This document shows, one piece after another, positions 9,340-18,890 of a DNA stretch of 64,000 nucleotides (position 1 is its first letter; each line of letters starts with the position of its first letter). This DNA is from an uncultured Sphingomonadales bacterium. GTDB lineage: Bacteria > Pseudomonadota > Alphaproteobacteria > Sphingomonadales > Rhodothalassiaceae. The translations under genes were made by a program, and so were the position numbers. The notes beneath the pieces were generated by a model. It was not told the origin of the DNA and ran no database searches. It saw only the letters and a list, made by a program, of their open reading frames with translations. The DNA lies in contig CANMND010000002.1 in NCBI GenBank assembly GCA_947499155.1, positions 434,001 to 498,000 of the forward strand, in the 5' to 3' direction.

Positions 9340-11241
9340 ATGCTTCACATTAAGGACCTCACCTATCGCATTGGCGAACGCTTGCTGTTCGACCAGGCCA
9401 CACTCCATATTCCGCCTGGGCGGAAGGTGGGACTGATCGGTCGCAATGGTGCAGGGAAATCTACGCTTCTCGGCCTGATTACCGGACACCTGTCAGCCGA
9501 AAGCGGCAATATCAGTCTCCGCCCGCGTGCCAGCCTCACTCTTGTGGGCCAGGAAGCCCCATCTGGCGACCGGTCGCTGGTCGAAGCGGTTCTTGATGCG
9601 CATAAAGAGATGCGCGCCCTGCAAAAAGAAGCGTTAACAACAAAGAACCCACAGCGGATTGCTGAAATCCACACCCGTCTTGCTGATCTGGACGCCCATG
9701 CAGCTCCCGCACGCGTCGCAGCAATTCTGGCAGGCCTGGGCTTTGACGAGGCGGCACAGGCCCGCCCGCTTGACAGTTTTTCAGGTGGCTGGCGTATGCG
9801 AGTGGCACTGGCATCCGCCCTTTTTACCCAGCCCGACCTGTTGCTGCTGGACGAACCCACCAACTATCTGGATCTGGAAGGCGTTATCTGGCTGGAAAAT
9901 ATCCTTCGTACCTATCCCTATACGGTGATCGTCGTCAGTCATGACCGCTCACTTCTCAACCGCGCGGTCACTCATATCGTCCATCTGGAAGCCATGCGGC
10001 TGGTTTCCTATACCGGCGGCTATGATAGCTTTGAAAAGGCCCGATTGCTTCGGAATGAGCGACTGGCAGCGATGAAATCCAAGCAGGACGCACAGCGCCG
10101 CCATCTTCAGGCTTTTGTGGACCGCTTCCGGGCCAAGGCATCCAAGGCTTCCCAAGCGCAAAGTCGCCTTAAAATGCTGGAAAGACTGCAGCCGATAGCT
10201 GGAGTTGTTGAAGAGCATACTATCCCCTTCAGCTTCCCCAAGCCCGATCCATTATCTCCTCCTCTCATTTCCCTTGAAGGCGTCTCCGTAGGCTATGAAA
10301 CGGGAAAGCCAATCCTGCGCAATCTTGATTTGCGGATCGACCCGGATGACCGCATTGCTTTGCTTGGTTCCAACGGCAATGGAAAGTCTACCTTCGCCAA
10401 ACTGATCTCAAGACGCCTTAAGCCCATGAACGGCAAGATCATTGTGCCACGGTCCCTGAAAGTCGGCTATTTTGCCCAACATCAGTTGGATGAGCTTCAC
10501 GCCTCTGAAACCCCCTATATGCACATGTCCACTCTTATGCCTGACAGTACTGAGGCCAGGACCAGGGCGCGGCTTGGCAGTTTCGGCTTTAGTGCTGACA
10601 AGGCGGACCGCCAGGTTGATACCTTGTCCGGGGGCGAAAAGGCACGGCTGCTTTTTGCATTGATGGCCCATGAAGCGCCACAGGTGATGATATTGGATGA
10701 ACCTACCAACCATCTTGATATTGACAGCCGGGAAGCCTTGATCCGTGCCCTGAATGACTATGATGGTGCTGTGATCCTGATCAGCCATGATCGTCGGCTG
10801 GTGGATGCCTGTGCAGACCGTTTGTGGCTGGTGTCAGACGGCAAGGTCACACCTTTTCATGGTGATATGGAGGACTACCGGCAGCAGCTTTTAAAAGACA
10901 GGGGTGGACGGACAGATTCAGAAAGTGATGCTGGTGCCGTTGATCAACGCAAAGCCAGTCGTCAAAGTTCCGCCCAGGAACGAGCGCGCCTTGCACCCTT
11001 CAAAAAACGGATCAGCGATGCTGAAAAGGCGCTTGAAGACACGGCAGAGAAAAAAGCTGCGATAGAGCGTGCTCTCAACAACCCTGCCCTTTATGATGGC
11101 AGCATCAAGGATGGCCCGGCAAAGGCCGCGCATCTGCAACAAGAGCTGGCGCGACTGGAACGCCTGATCAGTGATTGCGAAAGAAAGTGGTTCGCTGCAC
11201 AAGATGCCTATGAAGCAGCGTCAGAAAATTCACCTGACTGA
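9340..11241 (+). CDS. ABC-F family ATPase (Uup/YheS type)
   Basis: Soluble protein of 633 residues with two ABC ATPase domains and no membrane segments. ABC-F proteins act on the ribosome. Domain 1 has Walker A GRNGAGKST, signature FSGGWRMR and LLLLDEPTNYLDLEG. A basic linker (RFRAKASKASQAQSRLKMLE) follows. Domain 2 has Walker A GSNGNGKST, LSGGEKARL and MILDEPTNHLDIDS. The C-terminal 100 residues are charged and likely coiled coil, as in Uup. The ATG at 9340 gives the standard start MLHIKDLTYR; the open frame extends upstream to a TTG but is not needed. The exact subfamily is uncertain. Confidence 0.9.
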   Translation: MLHIKDLTYRIGERLLFDQATLHIPPGRKVGLIGRNGAGKSTLLGLITGHLSAESGNISLRPRASLTLVGQEAPSGDRSLVEAVLDAHKEMRALQKEALTTKNPQRIAEIHTRLADLDAHAAPARVAAILAGLGFDEAAQARPLDSFSGGWRMRVALASALFTQPDLLLLDEPTNYLDLEGVIWLENILRTYPYTVIVVSHDRSLLNRAVTHIVHLEAMRLVSYTGGYDSFEKARLLRNERLAAMKSKQDAQRRHLQAFVDRFRAKASKASQAQSRLKMLERLQPIAGVVEEHTIPFSFPKPDPLSPPLISLEGVSVGYETGKPILRNLDLRIDPDDRIALLGSNGNGKSTFAKLISRRLKPMNGKIIVPRSLKVGYFAQHQLDELHASETPYMHMSTLMPDSTEARTRARLGSFGFSADKADRQVDTLSGGEKARLLFALMAHEAPQVMILDEPTNHLDIDSREALIRALNDYDGAVILISHDRRLVDACADRLWLVSDGKVTPFHGDMEDYRQQLLKDRGGRTDSESDAGAVDQRKASRQSSAQERARLAPFKKRISDAEKALEDTAEKKAAIERALNNPALYDGSIKDGPAKAAHLQQELARLERLISDCERKWFAAQDAYEAASENSPD

Positions 11242-11279
11242 CAAGCAGGAATATGCAGCCAGCCCATACGATATGCACA

Positions 11280-11735
11280 TCAGGCCTTCTTCTCCCAACC
11301 GCCTTCCGGCCTTTGCTGCCAGTATGTGAGCTCTGACGCCTTTTCCTTGAAAGCCAGCCAGTCCTGTCGTGCGCGGGACACGATATCGGCGTCATGGCCG
11401 TCAAACATATAAAGGCACATGCTGTAAGGCGTAAGATCAGCTGGGGCGTCCACCGCATTGATCAACAACAAAACTTCGGCATCGTTGGGGCGCTCGTCAC
11501 CCATAGTCAAATAAATTGGCTGACGGTCTGGATTCTCGTCCTTTTCAGTTCCGTGGGGCAGAAAAGATGCAGGCTCATAGGCCCACAAAGACCGATCCAG
11601 CTCTAGCAGCAGATCGTCTCCCGGCACCTTCACACATACTCGCAAGCCACGGTCCAGCACCCGCTCCAGAAGTTTGGGTAATGCCGCCTCAAGCGTTTGG
11701 CGTTGCAGATGATAAAAGCGCACGTCACTCAGCAT
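11280..11735 (-). CDS. holC: DNA polymerase III chi subunit
   Basis: Clamp-loader accessory protein of 151 residues that binds SSB. The N-terminus SDVRFYHLQRQTLEAALPKLLERVLDRG is spread over residues 3-30 and matches HolC, followed by LDRSLWAYEPASFLPHG, the conserved LW-(x)-FLPHG signature. Near the middle is DAEVLLLINA and toward the end FDGHDADIVSRAR, both typical. It is downstream of the DUF885 gene on the same strand and separated from it by a strong hairpin, so it may have its own promoter. Confidence 0.92.
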   Translation of the reverse strand: MLSDVRFYHLQRQTLEAALPKLLERVLDRGLRVCVKVPGDDLLLELDRSLWAYEPASFLPHGTEKDENPDRQPIYLTMGDERPNDAEVLLLINAVDAPADLTPYSMCLYMFDGHDADIVSRARQDWLAFKEKASELTYWQQRPEGGWEKKA

Positions 11736-11756
11736 CTGTCACATCCAACAGTCAAA

Positions 11757-11788
11757 CGAGGCCAGAACACCGCTGCATTCTGGCCTCG
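11757..11788 (-). terminator. hairpin after the DUF885 gene
   Basis: Perfect 11-bp stem, CGAGGCCAGAA (11757-11767) against TTCTGGCCTCG (11778-11788), with a 10-base loop. On the minus strand it lies 22 bases after the DUF885 stop and is followed by TTTGACTG. It is a likely intrinsic terminator, though the T-run is short. Confidence 0.65.
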
Positions 11789-11809
11789 ACACTCATATAT
11801 ACAGACCAG

Positions 11810-13693
11810 TTATCCAGCCTGTTGCACGCGTTCAACCCATGCATCGATCTTCTCTTCCAGAATATCGAGCGGCACAGGGCCATCCTTTAGGACTTCATCA
11901 TGATAATCACTTAAGCTAAAGGAATTGCCAAGCTTGGCTTTTGCAGCTTCCCTTAACTCCAGGATCTTTTCCTTGCCGATCATATAGGCGGTCGCCTGGC
12001 CGGGCATGACGATATATCGTTCAATGGACTTGATGATGTCGCCTTCTGAATTGGGCGTATTTTCCTTCAGATAATCAATAGCCTGTTCACGTGTCCATTT
12101 TTTGGAATGCATGCCGGTATCCACTACCAGGCGGCATGCACGCCACAATTCCATGGCCAATCGGCCAAAATCGGAATACGGATCTTCATAAAAGCCCATT
12201 TCCTTTGGCAGAAACTCGGTATAAAGGCCCCAGCCTTCAGTATAGGCTGTAAAGCGCGACATTTTCTGGAACATGGGCACATCATCCAGCTCCTGGGCGA
12301 TTGCAAGCTGCATGTGATGGCCCGGAATGCCTTCATGATAGGCCAGCGCCTCCATCTGGTAGGTGGGCATGTCCCTCATGTTGTAAAGATTGGCGTAGTA
12401 GGTGCCAGGACGTGAGCCATCCAGTGCCGGGGTCTGGTAAAAAGCCTTGCCGGCCGAACGTTCGCGGAATGCCTCAACTTTCTTTACTACCATGTCCGCC
12501 TTGGGGAAAATCCCGAACACCTCTGGCAGTCTTGTACGCATCACATCAATCAGATGTGTAGCTTCTGCCAAATAGCGCTCCCGTCCCTCATCGGTATTGT
12601 CATAGTAGAATTGGTCATCTGCCCGCATATATTCGAAGAAAGCCGCAAGATCCCCATCAAAATTGACGGTTTTCATGATTTCGCGCATTTCTTCATGAAT
12701 ACGCGCCACATTATCAAGACCGATCTGATGCACTTCTTGCGGTGTCAGGTCTGTCGTCGTGTAGTTTTTAAGTTGCGCCTCATAGTAGGCACCGCCATCC
12801 GGGAACTTCCAGGCGCCGTCATCTGTTGTCGCTATTTTCTGCTGACGCTCCATCTCAGCGATCATGCGCTCATAGGCTGGTGCAACCACCTTCACGAGTG
12901 CATCATTGGCACGGCTTAAAAGCTGTTCTTTTTCCTCGTCCGTCACATCGAGAGCATTAATTTTATTGTTGAAGTCTTCATAGATCGGGGATTTCGCATC
13001 ACTTTCGTCGAAAGGAGCACCGGATATCACATTTTGGGATGCCTCAATCACCCGCGGGAAAACAAACTGTGGCGGCACAACGCCCGCCTTTTCTGAAGCT
13101 TTCATACGTGTGATGATTTCATCTGCCAACTCACCGACGCCATTAAGACGGGAAATATAATGCTCGGCATCAGACACGGACGTAATCCGATGGATGTTGA
13201 TCAAAAAGCTTGGGATTGAGGACTGCCAGCCAAACATCTGGTTCACAGGGTAGCTGTAGTGCCGCCATTTATACCCATCGACCGCACGCTGTGTTTGTGC
13301 CTTGAACAAACGATAGGAAAGCTGATCCGCGGCGTTCAGTGCATCATAATCAAACTCTGCAAGCTCTGCCAGATACCGTTGATTTATCCGATGATCTTCT
13401 TCGGCATGCTCTTGGCTTAGGTCGTCCCATCTCCCATAATCCTCAGTTTTGATGCCGAGATAGGCCTGGCGCATGGGAGAACGGTCAATTGTTTCCTGAT
13501 AGGCTGCATCGAAAAATGCATGCAGGCGTTCACTTTCCGATTGCTTTGCTACTTCAGCGCCCTGAGTAGTCTCCGATGGTGCTGCACGATCGTTTGTCGT
13601 CGTTCCCTGATCGCAGGCCGCAGCCCCTAAGGATAATGCGATTGCTGAAGTTCCGACCAACAGTAAGCGGCGCAAGGTGGATACGTCTGGCAT
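11810..13693 (-). CDS. DUF885 family exported peptidase-like protein
   Basis: Protein of 627 residues in the DUF885 family, which contains a zinc-peptidase-like motif. The N-terminus (LRRLLLVGTSAIALSLGAAAC) is a signal sequence ending in Cys, followed by Asp. This suggests a lipoprotein, but the -3 residue is Ala rather than Leu, so a plain signal peptide is possible. A low-complexity Thr/Glu linker follows. The key motif YHEGIPGHHMQLA is present near residue 455. The start has GGGAGAG five bases upstream. Substrate unknown; probably periplasmic. The gene stands alone between holC and the flagellar operon. Confidence 0.85.
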   Translation of the reverse strand: MPDVSTLRRLLLVGTSAIALSLGAAACDQGTTTNDRAAPSETTQGAEVAKQSESERLHAFFDAAYQETIDRSPMRQAYLGIKTEDYGRWDDLSQEHAEEDHRINQRYLAELAEFDYDALNAADQLSYRLFKAQTQRAVDGYKWRHYSYPVNQMFGWQSSIPSFLINIHRITSVSDAEHYISRLNGVGELADEIITRMKASEKAGVVPPQFVFPRVIEASQNVISGAPFDESDAKSPIYEDFNNKINALDVTDEEKEQLLSRANDALVKVVAPAYERMIAEMERQQKIATTDDGAWKFPDGGAYYEAQLKNYTTTDLTPQEVHQIGLDNVARIHEEMREIMKTVNFDGDLAAFFEYMRADDQFYYDNTDEGRERYLAEATHLIDVMRTRLPEVFGIFPKADMVVKKVEAFRERSAGKAFYQTPALDGSRPGTYYANLYNMRDMPTYQMEALAYHEGIPGHHMQLAIAQELDDVPMFQKMSRFTAYTEGWGLYTEFLPKEMGFYEDPYSDFGRLAMELWRACRLVVDTGMHSKKWTREQAIDYLKENTPNSEGDIIKSIERYIVMPGQATAYMIGKEKILELREAAKAKLGNSFSLSDYHDEVLKDGPVPLDILEEKIDAWVERVQQAG

Positions 13694-13876
13694 GGTTCTC
13701 TCCCAGATTGTGACCCGGCTTAATCTGCCGACCCAAATGCCCGGCCCGTTATAGCAGACCGTGAATGGTCGCTAGCCTAGCGTGTGCACAAAAAAACGGC
13801 AAGATAGCAGTTGGTATATGCCTAATAAGATTACATGCAACTTTGCTGCAAAAACTGAAAGGCAAAATCACATGAC

Positions 13877-16780
13877 CTAAAGCGCACCACCTGCAGCTAC
13901 TGAGGAGTCTGCTGATTTGAACTCAGCCCGATAGGCGGACAGGAATGAGCGGAACCGGTCCACCCCACCCAGAGAACCGGCAATCCGGCTGAGTTCGCCT
14001 TCAGGGGTCCCGTCAGGGCTGGTTAGAAGGTCGAAAATCCCGGCATAATCCCCTGTACTGATCAAGGGCAGGTAGCGCTCTCGCAAAAGACCAAGATTTT
14101 GGCGATCATCCATAAATGAAAGGGCGAGCGCATTACGTATCAAGATTTCACGCTCCTTGAGGCCCAACACCTCGTCAAACTTGTACCGTTCTCCCAGCAT
14201 ATTCTGTGTAACACGAGCGAGCGCTGGCCAATCCGTATTTGCCCAGTAAATATCAGCTCGGAGCTGATCCGCCTCATGGCTGTGAATATCTTCTAGCGAG
14301 ACGGACGCTTCTTCATAGCGCTTCAATTCCGTCAGTGCTCGGGCTGTTACCAGTATCCTGTCTTCAGTCACATCCTCAGGCAACACGGTTTGTCGGGTTG
14401 CCCGCATGATTTGCAAAGCTTTCTCGGGCTTGCCATCCAGAAGATATATTTTGCCAAGCTTTGACGCCACCGACGCCTGCGCGGCCCCTTCCAAACGGAA
14501 ACTGACCTGATGCTCCAGAAGATCAGCAGCCCGATCCAGCAGATCTACTGATACCAATCGATCCACAAGATTGCGGATCATCCGGTCGCCCTCAGACCCC
14601 AGAGGTGTCAGTTCATTAAAATCATAAAAGAGGCCCAAAGCTTCAAGCGGTGAAAACGCAAGAGAGCCTCCATCCAGGAACAGACCAGAGAATATTTTTG
14701 ACATATGCGCCGCAATAGAACGGGAACGCGAGGTATCGGGAAAGGCCATGGCCGCAAACTGCAAGGCTTCCAGTGCCTGGCGATGGTGCCCGTTTTCTTC
14801 ATAATAGCCGGCCAAAGTCTCAAGAATATCCAGTTCCAGTTCGTCCCCACGCCAGGCAAAGCGCAATCTTTCCAGACGTTCAATAGCTTCTTTCACTGAC
14901 AAAGCACCTTCACGCTTCTCCAGCCTGATCAGTGCGTAACGGGCCCGGGTCGACAATGCCCGGTCAAATGCGCTTGCCGCATCCTGATAGCGTGCCCTTG
15001 CGGTGGCAAAATCACCCTGAATATCGGCCAGACGCCCGGTCAAATAATCCGAAACAAGTGCCTCAGTGCCTTCCAGTCCCATATTCTGAAGAATACCGAC
15101 ATGGTCTGACGCAAGATCAAGGGCATCAATTGCAAGGGCCGCTTCAGCCATGGCAATATGAAGGCGTGCCAGAAAGGGGCGTTCGTGCAGAACAATGGCT
15201 TCCTTGCCCCGATTGTACCATATCAGTGCGTCGGACATGCGTCCACTGTGGCGAGCCGCTAACGCACGCCATAGCCAGATATCCGATTCCGCATCGAGAT
15301 CCGGGGCCATCAGGGATGTAAGGGCTTCTGCAGGGCGGTTTAGCCCAAGGAGTGCAAGACCATTAACCGCACGCCATTCAGGAGTATCAACAATTTCCGG
15401 GTCTGTATTGGCCAGTAAAGTCAGCATGGCCAGAGATTCTGCTGCGGCGCCATGGCCAATATAAAAGCGCGCAAGGTCCCAACGTATGGCCTTTCTGTCG
15501 GTGGGCCCGGCAAGTGAAAGTGCCACCAGCATCGACTGTTCCTGATCGGTATAACTGTCCTTGTCGCCCAGTTTCCAAGACTTGGGGTCCAGCAACCGCT
15601 TAGGCATACCGTCTCCAGAGGAATCCAGAAATCGCTTGCCAAGTTGCGGACCACTTAAAGCAAGTCCGCTTTTAGTACCCAGACTAAGACCCTCGGCAAA
15701 GCGCACAATTTCAATATCATCGGAGAGAGGCCTGATCACCAGGCCCTGCGCACTTCGCAACAGCTCCATATTCACGAGTTGCCGTGCTTCAGCCAGTCCG
15801 CGACCGCTTCCACCAAGGGGGATAATCAATAGCTCGTCGCCCACATCAGGATCAGTAACGCGAATGCGCGCGCCAATAGTGCGATCGGCCACGAAAATCA
15901 CCGGACCTTGCTGACGCTCTTGCCTTTCAAGAACGAGCCCCGCTCGCGGGATGACTTCATTTTGTGAAAGCCTGATACGCCATACCGGACCAGATCGGGT
16001 CATGCCGACGCCAGGAGAGCCTCTTAACCGGAATCGCACTATGCTGTGTCCCGGTTCATGCATTGCCTCAACCGCATGAACGGCTCCACTCTGGCCTGCC
16101 ATAATGGCATGACGGATAGCATCAAGATCAAGTGCGTCCTGGCTATCAAACACCACCCACAACCAGTCCCCTCGCAAGAAGGCGGCGACTGCGGTGTCCT
16201 CCCACCAGCCGAATGCAATGTCCAGTGAAGGGCCATCCCATTTCAGAGAAACAGGGATTGCACGATTTTTGGGTGGTTCTGAATTGACAGATGTAACGGC
16301 TGATTCTGCAGGGGGCGTTATGGCTGCTTTGGATGAAGTAGTATGTGTCTGTTCCGTCTCGACCTGTGTCGTGGCTAGAGGTTGAGCGTCCGATTCAGTC
16401 ATTACATCAAGCACGACACTCTGTCCGCTCATAAAATGACGAAGCGTAGCGCCAGGGGGAATTTGAAACAGTAACAATGTGCCCTGCTCAATACTGCCCA
16501 CCACTGGCTGGGAGATGCGTTGAAGTGGGTCTTGTTCCAGTACCGACAGGTCGATGTTATGTGCCACTGGAAAATGAACCTCCAGTGTGTCTTCCTTTAT
16601 TGCAGCTTCATAAGAAGGCATGGTTTCAAAATCGAAAACCATGCGGCTGAACGTGTCATGTTCACCGATACGCAGAACCACATCATCGGCTGCAACTGCC
16701 ACATTTGCAGTCACCAGTCCCGCTACCATTTGGCCTAAAATCAGTAATACTCTCAATAATTTCATAGACTTAACGGGCAT
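13877..16780 (-). CDS. large exported AMIN-like/TPR-repeat protein in the flagellar operon
   Basis: Protein of 967 residues with a signal peptide (LLRVLLILGQMVAGLVTANVAVA), so the mature protein is periplasmic. The N-terminal 100 residues (HDTFSRMVFDFE and following) resemble an AMIN-type domain. A Ser/Thr/Glu-rich linker follows at about 130-170, and a second beta-rich region to about 370. From about residue 400 onward it is helical, with repeated A/L-rich pairs typical of tetratricopeptide repeats. Its start overlaps the end of the MotB-like gene by 11 bases and has GGAG seven bases upstream. This ties it to the flagellar/stator operon. It is not a protein I can name; a periplasmic scaffold for the MotB-like pair is inference. 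Confidence 0.7.
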   Translation of the reverse strand: MPVKSMKLLRVLLILGQMVAGLVTANVAVAADDVVLRIGEHDTFSRMVFDFETMPSYEAAIKEDTLEVHFPVAHNIDLSVLEQDPLQRISQPVVGSIEQGTLLLFQIPPGATLRHFMSGQSVVLDVMTESDAQPLATTQVETEQTHTTSSKAAITPPAESAVTSVNSEPPKNRAIPVSLKWDGPSLDIAFGWWEDTAVAAFLRGDWLWVVFDSQDALDLDAIRHAIMAGQSGAVHAVEAMHEPGHSIVRFRLRGSPGVGMTRSGPVWRIRLSQNEVIPRAGLVLERQERQQGPVIFVADRTIGARIRVTDPDVGDELLIIPLGGSGRGLAEARQLVNMELLRSAQGLVIRPLSDDIEIVRFAEGLSLGTKSGLALSGPQLGKRFLDSSGDGMPKRLLDPKSWKLGDKDSYTDQEQSMLVALSLAGPTDRKAIRWDLARFYIGHGAAAESLAMLTLLANTDPEIVDTPEWRAVNGLALLGLNRPAEALTSLMAPDLDAESDIWLWRALAARHSGRMSDALIWYNRGKEAIVLHERPFLARLHIAMAEAALAIDALDLASDHVGILQNMGLEGTEALVSDYLTGRLADIQGDFATARARYQDAASAFDRALSTRARYALIRLEKREGALSVKEAIERLERLRFAWRGDELELDILETLAGYYEENGHHRQALEALQFAAMAFPDTSRSRSIAAHMSKIFSGLFLDGGSLAFSPLEALGLFYDFNELTPLGSEGDRMIRNLVDRLVSVDLLDRAADLLEHQVSFRLEGAAQASVASKLGKIYLLDGKPEKALQIMRATRQTVLPEDVTEDRILVTARALTELKRYEEASVSLEDIHSHEADQLRADIYWANTDWPALARVTQNMLGERYKFDEVLGLKEREILIRNALALSFMDDRQNLGLLRERYLPLISTGDYAGIFDLLTSPDGTPEGELSRIAGSLGGVDRFRSFLSAYRAEFKSADSSVAAGGAL

Positions 16781-17492
16781 TACTTATCTCCGCCGACCAG
16801 GCCATTATTTCGATATCGACCCGGCGGCCTGGTGTAGGGAACTTTAGCCCTGACGCCATCTGTGCCAGTTCCTGGCTGCGCCCAGAACCATACCCCACTA
16901 CCTTAATTTGACGACGGTAGCCCGCGGCCCTGAAAACACTGGCCACCTCTTCTGCCCGTCTTAGAGACAACTCCCAATTAGACTGATAGGCCCGTCCAGT
17001 ATTTTGCTCTGAGTTCATGTGTCCAGATATCACAATTTCATTACCAATACGAGAAAACTGCTCGACCAGATCATCAATCGCTACTTTTGCTTCTGGTGAC
17101 AGACGGGCTGTCCCTGCCTCAAAGGCACCATCAACGGACAGAGATATAACCACACGATCGGGCAGGCGTATAACATTTGCCCATGCCATGCCGGTGACCG
17201 TTACCTGGTGGGACAAAAGCGCCGACAAATATTCAAGACTGACAGCCCACGGACTGTACTGCAGTACAGATTCAGCCTCGGATATAGGATTTGGCATCAC
17301 CTCAGCCGCATGGGGATTGAATTGCTTCCGGAATGACGTGACAACAGCCTGCCAAGTGGATAGCTGGACAGCGTTCATTGAGAACATCAGGACAAAGAAT
17401 GTCAGCATCAACGCCAGAAGATCAGCAAGCGACACCATCCATGACGGCGTCGCAGAGGGCTTCCTCGGTGATATGGTAACGCGTTCAATCAT
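16770..17492 (-). CDS. MotB-like protein with OmpA C-terminal domain
   Basis: Protein of 240 residues. The N-terminal basic segment is followed by one membrane helix SWMVSLADLLALMLTFFV (about 17-34) with Asp24 at the position of the proton-binding Asp of MotB. The C-terminal half is an OmpA/MotB peptidoglycan-binding domain: GAFEAGTARLSPEAK, IVISGHMNSEQ, LSLRRAEEVASVFRAAGY and VVGYGSGRSQ. It overlaps the preceding MotB-like gene by four bases. Flagellar stator B subunits normally pair with MotA, but no motA is in this window. Confidence 0.82.
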   Translation of the reverse strand: MIERVTISPRKPSATPSWMVSLADLLALMLTFFVLMFSMNAVQLSTWQAVVTSFRKQFNPHAAEVMPNPISEAESVLQYSPWAVSLEYLSALLSHQVTVTGMAWANVIRLPDRVVISLSVDGAFEAGTARLSPEAKVAIDDLVEQFSRIGNEIVISGHMNSEQNTGRAYQSNWELSLRRAEEVASVFRAAGYRRQIKVVGYGSGRSQELAQMASGLKFPTPGRRVDIEIMAWSAEISNAR

Positions 17493-18139
17493 TGGTTTCG
17501 CAGCCTTTTCCCAATGATTGGTGCTGACCTCATTTCCAGGACAATAACACGGCCGGATTGAGCCTGATCAAGGCCGACGGCAATGGCGTTTTCCGCCATT
17601 CCTGCCACCTGAAGTGCCTGGGCAAGTGTATCAGCACGACGAAAGGCATAGATACCTGCCTCACCATCTTGTCCAAATATAAATGAGATTTCCCGCCGCA
17701 TTCCTGTCGGCGCTCCATCAACAAGCGCGATCAGTCCCGTAAAAAGTGAGCCAGCCTGTTCGCTCAAGCGGGAATCATTCACATAAAAAAGGCTGGTCGC
17801 CCTTATCTCAAAGCGTGCGATATTACCACCTGTGGATGGGTAACGTTTTATAGGCACTCGCCATGCCGCTATCAGCGATCCCACATCTTCAAGAAATACA
17901 TCGTCAGACACGATATGACGGCCAGGCGGGATCAGACCCGATGCACGGGCCCGTTCTTCAAAAGGACGTTCGAACGCTTCCTCCAGACTTTCGATAACCG
18001 CTATGGAGCGCGCCGTTTCCTGATTTGAGATTGCGTTCATCACGATAAAGAAGGCCACCAGAATAAAGTACAACGAGACAAACAGACCAACTGTCGGATC
18101 AATAAAGCGCCGGTGACTTTCTTCTGTCCTTAATTTCAT
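17489..18139 (-). CDS. second MotB-like membrane protein with degenerate OmpA-like domain
   Basis: Protein of 216 residues with the layout of MotB: short N-terminus, a single membrane helix (PTVGLFVSLYFILVAFFIVM, about 15-34), then a periplasmic part. Asp14 sits just before the helix. The C-terminal part keeps the spacing of an OmpA-like domain (LFYVNDSRLSEQAGSLF, ISFIFGQ, AFRRADTLAQALQVAGM) but has lost the usual NxxLSxxRA residues. It is a paralogue-like partner of the gene that follows it, and the two are translationally coupled. It may form a heteromeric MotB-type complex; that is inference. Confidence 0.6.
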   Translation of the reverse strand: MKLRTEESHRRFIDPTVGLFVSLYFILVAFFIVMNAISNQETARSIAVIESLEEAFERPFEERARASGLIPPGRHIVSDDVFLEDVGSLIAAWRVPIKRYPSTGGNIARFEIRATSLFYVNDSRLSEQAGSLFTGLIALVDGAPTGMRREISFIFGQDGEAGIYAFRRADTLAQALQVAGMAENAIAVGLDQAQSGRVIVLEMRSAPIIGKRLRNQ

Positions 18140-18148
18140 CGCCCTGCT

Positions 18149-18802
18149 CTAATCAAAGTTGGCGAATAATGCGTCGATATCGTCCTGATTATTCCCTTCG
18201 CCTTCAAGCTGTGGGCCCTGCTTGAGCGCGTCCGGGTTGATCACCTCCCCAGCTTCATCGAAAATTATTTCCGCCTCATCTTCGTACACCACCGTGTCCC
18301 CGATCGCCTCGGCCAGGGCCGACAGACGATCCTCAATATGACGCAATACGCTAACAACCTTGGTCACTCGCTGACCGGTGATATCCTGAAAACTTGAGGC
18401 CTCAAAAATTTCTGTGCTGATCTGTCTTAGGTGGTCCCCCGTTTCTCCTGATACCTCTCCTGCCAAATCACACACCCTGTCGGCCGCATCCATGAAGCGT
18501 TCAGCCGCATTTTCCGTGCTGGCCACCACTGCATCCAGTTCATCCCGGGCACAGGCAATATGCTTGTCAGTTATGGTTTTGGGGCGCATATGGAATAGTT
18601 CATCTTTTGCGCGGGAAATAAAGTCCAGCATTTCCCGGACTTCTGCACCGATATTTGGCTCCTCGTTCTTGTGTGATTTGTCTAAAGACATAACTAGGCT
18701 GGCAATAACTGCGCCCAGCTCATCCACAGGAACAACGGCACCATGGGCCGCCTTGATATCGGCCAGCCTGCTTTCAAGTGTTTCAATAACAGCTATGTTC
18801 AT
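18149..18802 (-). CDS. cheZ: CheZ-type protein phosphatase
   Basis: Dephosphorylates CheY-P in chemotaxis. 217 residues from the ATG at 18802, which has GAGG four bases upstream; the frame extends to a GTG at 18850. It is mostly helical. The catalytic region SSFQDITGQRVTKVV matches the CheZ QDxTGQ motif that supplies the catalytic Gln. The acidic C-terminal end NQDDIDALFANFD resembles the CheY-binding tail of CheZ. It lies between motE and the MotB-like genes in the fliL-fliM operon, fitting a role at the motor switch. Confidence 0.85.
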   Translation of the reverse strand: MNIAVIETLESRLADIKAAHGAVVPVDELGAVIASLVMSLDKSHKNEEPNIGAEVREMLDFISRAKDELFHMRPKTITDKHIACARDELDAVVASTENAAERFMDAADRVCDLAGEVSGETGDHLRQISTEIFEASSFQDITGQRVTKVVSVLRHIEDRLSALAEAIGDTVVYEDEAEIIFDEAGEVINPDALKQGPQLEGEGNNQDDIDALFANFD

Positions 18803-18890
18803 AATGCCTCGCCGGTTCCACGTATGGCTGTCTGTCTTTCGACCACTCACACCTGCTTTGGCACCTTAAGCGATTTCCCTTAATAGCCTC

